DNA of 64,000 bases from positions 31,530 to 95,529 of the forward strand of contig JANTQF010000127.1 of NCBI GenBank assembly GCA_032988165.1, given 5' to 3'. Both the position numbers and the translations under genes were made by a program. Positions 59,471 through 64,000 of this stretch are shown one piece after another. The notes under the pieces were generated by a model. The model saw only the letters and a list, made by a program, of their open reading frames with translations, was not told the origin of the DNA and made no database searches. Every line of letters starts with the position of its first letter. Position 1 is the first letter of the stretch. The stretch is from Emmonsiellopsis sp. PD_33 (lineage: Eukaryota; Ascomycota; Eurotiomycetes; Onygenales; Ajellomycetaceae).

Positions 59471-62030
59471 AAGGTCTTAACTTCACTGTTATCATATACT
59501 AGTAACTACTGAAGATCAGAATTCTGTATAGCATGAAATGTCATGTTTATTGATAGAAAGATATGAAGGAAGAGGATTTAGTAGTTTTCTTTATTAAATA
59601 ATAGTATCTCTACTTGTAGTCACTTGCATGCAGGGTTTTACTAAGATGAAAGGATTATTATCATAACTCATTACTAAATAAACTAACTTATATTATATTT
59701 ATGAATGCTACCCTAATGTTCATCTATTTATTTAAAGAAATAGTATTCTAGTACTTCTTACTTGTAAGATGTTTTCTCATTCCTGAAGTCCTCATGTTAC
59801 TATACTGAAAGTGTTAAAGGATTTACTTATATTAAATATAAAGTAAAGCTAATTCATCATTCTACTGAAATACCACTTACTTGAAGAACTTCCAGAATTT
59901 AGAGCTTTACTTTATACTCTATTATGAATGATTCTTATGAGTACTATCATATTAAATTATATTTACAGTTATTATTTATTTCCATTATTAATTAAATTGA
60001 ATTTGATACTTATTGTCCTGCTTTCATATAACATAGATTCTTACTGTGGTGATCTCAAGTCCTTTGGGAACTGAGATGGGCAGAATTGATGTTGGAGTTT
60101 GTAGAAGAGAAATTAGTATATTAATCTTATAAAGAGGAGAGCTTGAAGTACTAAAATTCATTATACTGAGAGATTAAAGACATTTAAAAAGATAGTATTT
60201 TAGGGTGAGAGAAAACACAGCTGACATTTATTCTTATAGTGGGATACAGACTGAGTGCAAGGATCAATTTTTTAGAGAATTAAGAATAAACTCACTATAT
60301 AGATAGTAAGAGGTGAGACTCACATATTATATGATAATTATTATTATAACCTCACATTTGGAAATTAGAAGACCTATACAAATAAATATCTCTAATATAT
60401 TAATCTTAGAAATAAAGTACTAAGAAGATATGAAGTTACTAGACAGTGGAATTTCAGCATCATACTGTAGATATTAAGAATAAGTATAGAATTATTACTA
60501 AAATTTATTATCATAATTTTTTTCCCTTGTTTTCTGAGATGTTGATAATTAGATGTATTTCTCTTAGAAATTCCTACTTAAATCTTATTTAATTTTCTAA
60601 ATGAGATTTTGCTGAGTTGAAACACTATATGTTTGATCTTATTAATTAGTTAGGTAAAGTTTGAATCTAGCTGACCCACTTAATTAATAGTCATTATAAA
60701 TTGATAGACTAATGATGTGATTTATTGATAAAGCCCATGAGGAAATTTCATGCAAAGACAGCTGCAGAATCATTCTGATCTAGTAGCTACTACATAAGAC
60801 ATTTTTATAGCTGAGGTAAGTCTGGCAATCAAATTAAGCTATAGCATACATAATGAATGCATGAAATGACTTTTAAATTTATAACAGACTATTTATCTAT
60901 CTTCCAGTAAGATATAGAGTAGCTTTACTAAGATGATCATTCTTTAATAGCTTATAGTAAGTTATGACTCTTTCTATAATAGTATATTCTTTTAGGAGCT
61001 TGGGCACAAGAATGTGATAATACTGCATGTGTTGATGTAAAAAAAAGTAATTAAGTAAATATAATAATCTAAGGTAATAGACTTTACTGGATTCCACCTA
61101 GTCATACTATCTTTAGAAATAGCTTGTGATATCCATCTTCAAATGGACTGAATACCTCCTCTATTTCTAACTAACTTTCTTTAGTATTTATTTAGACTTT
61201 ATGTATTAAATTTATTTCATTAGTGTTCTGCTGCTCTATATGATAATTCCTCTAATTTCCTTTAGCTGATATGCTAATAGATGGTATATTCTCTAATAAT
61301 TATTAATTAAAGTATTATATACTTTAACTGAGTAATCTGATGTGTTTAAATTCAAGGGATTAATACAAATTGAAAGCCCCTACATGCAATTATTTAGAAT
61401 AAGAGGTAATCTTAATATGAGGAATAAGTATATATGTAATATCATTAATTATGTGTATATACAGAAATGTATGGGAGAGTATAAGTAAAATATATAACTT
61501 TATCTTATATCTTTAAGATAGATTCCATCCATTTTGATCATTAAATAAAGCTGCCTGATCATTATGTATCAACTAAATTTTTTTATGTAAAAGATGGATA
61601 GAGTATCATACATGAACTAAAGAGGATTATATCTTTAAAAATGAATGAAAAGTTGCACATGCAATATAATTATATATAAAGCTATATGATAGACAAACTG
61701 AAATTATATATTTCATATTATAGAATGTAGATTAAATTGTTTGTGAGAGATATTCCTTCATATATAGAGATGATATTCCTCTATAGGTAATAAGATAATA
61801 TAATAGTCCTCTTATAATAATAATTCAATAAGTAATGTATGGTGAAAATGCATCTAATACATTTTATAGAGAAGATTTTAGAAGGTAACTTGCATTAAGA
61901 TCATTATGTAGTAAATTTATTGTATTTTTTTTCAAGTTTAATAAAAGCTCTGACAGCAAATCACAGCTAAGTAGGAGGAGAAAGGAGATATGAAATATAT
62001 ATATTAATATAATAGATATAATAATACTAT
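59471..62030. other. Unassigned A+T-rich DNA right of the hAT remnant
   Basis: May contain the hAT N-terminal region (about 59500-60000, minus). A 66-codon minus frame (61097-60897) is open but matches no family I know. No RNA gene recognised. Confidence 0.35.
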
Positions 62031-62038
62031 ATGCCTGT

Positions 62039-62385
62039 GAAGAAAAAATATATATATTTAGTTACTAACTATATATATATTACTCATGCCAGGAGTCATA
62101 GGTGCAGCACAGCTATATATCTATGAAGAAAAATATATATATAATTAATTACCAACTATGTGTGCACTACTCATGTTAGGAGTAATAGATGTAGCACAGC
62201 TATATACCTATAAAGAAAAATATATATATAATTAGTTGCTAATTATATGTATATTGCTCATGTCAGAAGTGGTAGATACAGCACAGCTATATATCTATAA
62301 AGAAAAATATAGATATAATTAATTGCTAACTATATGTACACCATGTGCAGCACAGCTATGTACTCAGGGAATTATATATAGATTT
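62039..62385. repeat. Minisatellite, ~86-bp unit, four copies
   Basis: Units start at 62039, 62125, 62212 and 62299 (spacing 86-87) with GAAGAAAAATATATATA. Each continues with ACTATATG, then TACTCATG, then GCAGCACAGCTATATA. The fourth is shortened, and a degraded partial fifth follows to about 62405. Confidence 0.85.
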
Positions 62386-62405
62386 AGTGGCAGACTATAT
62401 GTACA

Positions 62406-64000
62406 TCATGCATATTAATAGTGGGAAGATGAAAAGAAAGACAGCTGAAGAATGCAGATATTACTGAAAACATCTATACTACTAAAAATCTAATCTAATA
62501 TTTAGTTAATAAATTAGCAATGCTTTTGTAGCTGATAGAAAAAATATTATAAGTCAATAATTATAATTCTCTTTAAACTGGAAAGATGCTATCTTAGTAT
62601 GAGAATATTAAATCATATAGATATAGCTTTTACACTTCTCAATGATTTAGGATATTAATCAATTAATGAAGATTATGGCTATAATATAATCAGTGAAAAT
62701 TCATGAGAAGCTCATTACTGAATCTCATTACTGAAATTTTTAGAATGTAAATAAACTTCATTTTATACTAAACTTTTCCTATTTAATACTAATTCCTACT
62801 AAATAGACTTTATAAGCTCTTATTTTACATAAAAACTCTACATCATCTTACTCTGAATAATCTTCCTACTCTAACTTCTCATTTTCATTACTTAATACCT
62901 CTTCCTCTATCTTAAAATCACCCTTTAATACCTCTTTCAGCTGAGGAATTATTTCTAATGACTCTTTATCTTTCTTATTTAAAGTCTTTCAGAACTCATT
63001 CAATTCCTTTGCAGCTACTTTCTTACTAGTATTAGCAGTTATAAGTATTACTTTTTCATGCTTGAGAATCTTTACATCATGGGAGGTTAATAACACCTGT
63101 ATCTGAGCATAGAAGTATTAGAAGGCCATGTTGATGATCTTATTATTAGAGGAAGAAAGAATATTAATTTATTAATAGTTAGTATTAATTAATAATTATA
63201 GTTGCAAGTTGAAGTAACTAACTCTTCTCTTTTTAGAACTAATTCTAAATTATAATATATATAGTTACTATATAATCTCCTCTTTCTCTATCTTCTCCTC
63301 AAGTATGTGCTTCTTTGCAATTTAAGCCTAATAATATTTTAAGGACTTCCCTTAATTAAAATACTTCTAGGTAATATACTCAGCCTCTACCTTCTCCATG
63401 ACAGATCAATCAGCTAGTAATACTATTTCCCTATGCTTAGTATCAGCATCTTTACTACTAGGACTGTTATAAAAGCTCATTATCATTTAACTGATCCCTA
63501 TAGATGCTTTACTACATTAAAGTGTACCTTGTAATTAGCCCCTTGAGCTTTCTCCATAATAGCCTCATTACTGGTCTTTATGTGCCTAATCTTTCTAATA
63601 TACTTGATTTTGAGGTATTATAAGTACTCCTTCATCAGCAATTAGGAGCTGGACATTGTGTGTTCTATAGCAACTCTAAATGTTAATATTTCTTATATGG
63701 TGTGATCAATATTAGAATAATAATGTACTGAAATTAATGAGAGTAATTATAGGATATATTTATATAATAATAGATCTAGGTAATAGGTTTGAATTATTCT
63801 CCCTAATAACATCTAAAATGAAAATTATTTTAATCACAACTAGTAATATATCATATTTACCTCTCTTTCTCTCCTCTTTTCCTCCTCATTTTTCTCTCCT
63901 TTTTTCTTCTCTTTTATAATCTCTAAAATCTCTATCTTTAACTCCCCTTCCATCTCAATTACCTCCATTTAGTAGTATGTCTAGGTATATGTCTCCAGCC
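62406..64000. other. Unassigned A+T-rich DNA at the right end
   Basis: On the minus strand, about 63165-62850 reads a charged, helical stretch (LKHEKVILITANTSKKVAAKELNEF) with an acidic end, as in the C-terminal part of some fungal transposases, but this is too weak to name. A pyrimidine-rich run lies at about 63860-63960. Confidence 0.35.

Noticed and set aside
62039..62405. CRISPR-like array
   Set aside because: Units are contiguous with no unique spacers, and the window is eukaryotic.

Overview
The window is a repeat-dense, A+T-rich stretch of what looks like a filamentous ascomycete genome. I recognise no intact host gene in 64 kb. Everything I can identify is transposon: Ty3/gypsy chromoviruses, a Ty1/copia element, Tad-like non-LTR elements (LINEs), a hAT transposase and a hAT-like MITE. 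Every coding region is broken by stops, and the changes I sampled are C-to-T or G-to-A transitions. CpG is nearly absent (I noticed three by eye), while TpG and CpA are common. Where copies differ, TG in one often faces CA in another, which is the trace of lost CpGs. This fits a RIP-like or methylation-linked process aimed at CpG. Repeats of Onygenales such as Coccidioides are reported to look like this, but I cannot name the species.

Layout, left to right. (1) 1-24.4 kb: a LINE (RT reading on +) is broken twice. Ty3 copy A (minus, ends 1028) runs off the left edge. Ty3 copy B (plus) runs 1640-5244 and resumes at 19777-21711, with target duplication CTTAG on both outer sides. Inside copy B, duplicated on ACTTC, sits 5245-19771: two head-to-tail copies of a larger minus-strand chromovirus (family E) sharing a central LTR (LTR-6818-LTR-6818-LTR). 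(2) 24.4-30.6 kb: a ~700-bp repeat (R1) split by a minus-strand copia element (24463-29959). (3) 30.6-32.5 kb: LINE ORF1 with zinc knuckle. (4) ~32.8-47.5 kb: a plus-strand gypsy element (G) split between RT and RNase H by minus-strand chromovirus F (37450-45592, TSD CTAAT), which itself holds a 518-bp hAT-like MITE just behind its pol. (5) 47.5-55.6 kb: unrecognised decayed coding DNA holding a solo family-F LTR (TSD GGAAG) and Ty3 copy C, complete and minus (49873-55406, TSD TATAA). (6) 55.6-64 kb: second R1 copy, a palindrome-rich patch, a ~160-bp tandem hairpin repeat, a minus-strand hAT transposase remnant, an 86-bp minisatellite and unassigned A+T-rich DNA.

Two observations stand out. 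First, in three Ty3 families the site behind the 5' LTR matches no tRNA 3' end. It is complementary to a 9-11 nt motif inside the same element's LTR, and the motif changes with the family, as expected for Tf1-style self-priming. Second, families E and F both carry, between chromodomain and 3' LTR, a gene on the opposite strand. It encodes a Cys-rich motif followed by a helical region, with a fungal-type intron directly after the Cys-rich motif in both. Nothing here appears functional today; the window records layered insertion followed by CpG-directed mutation.
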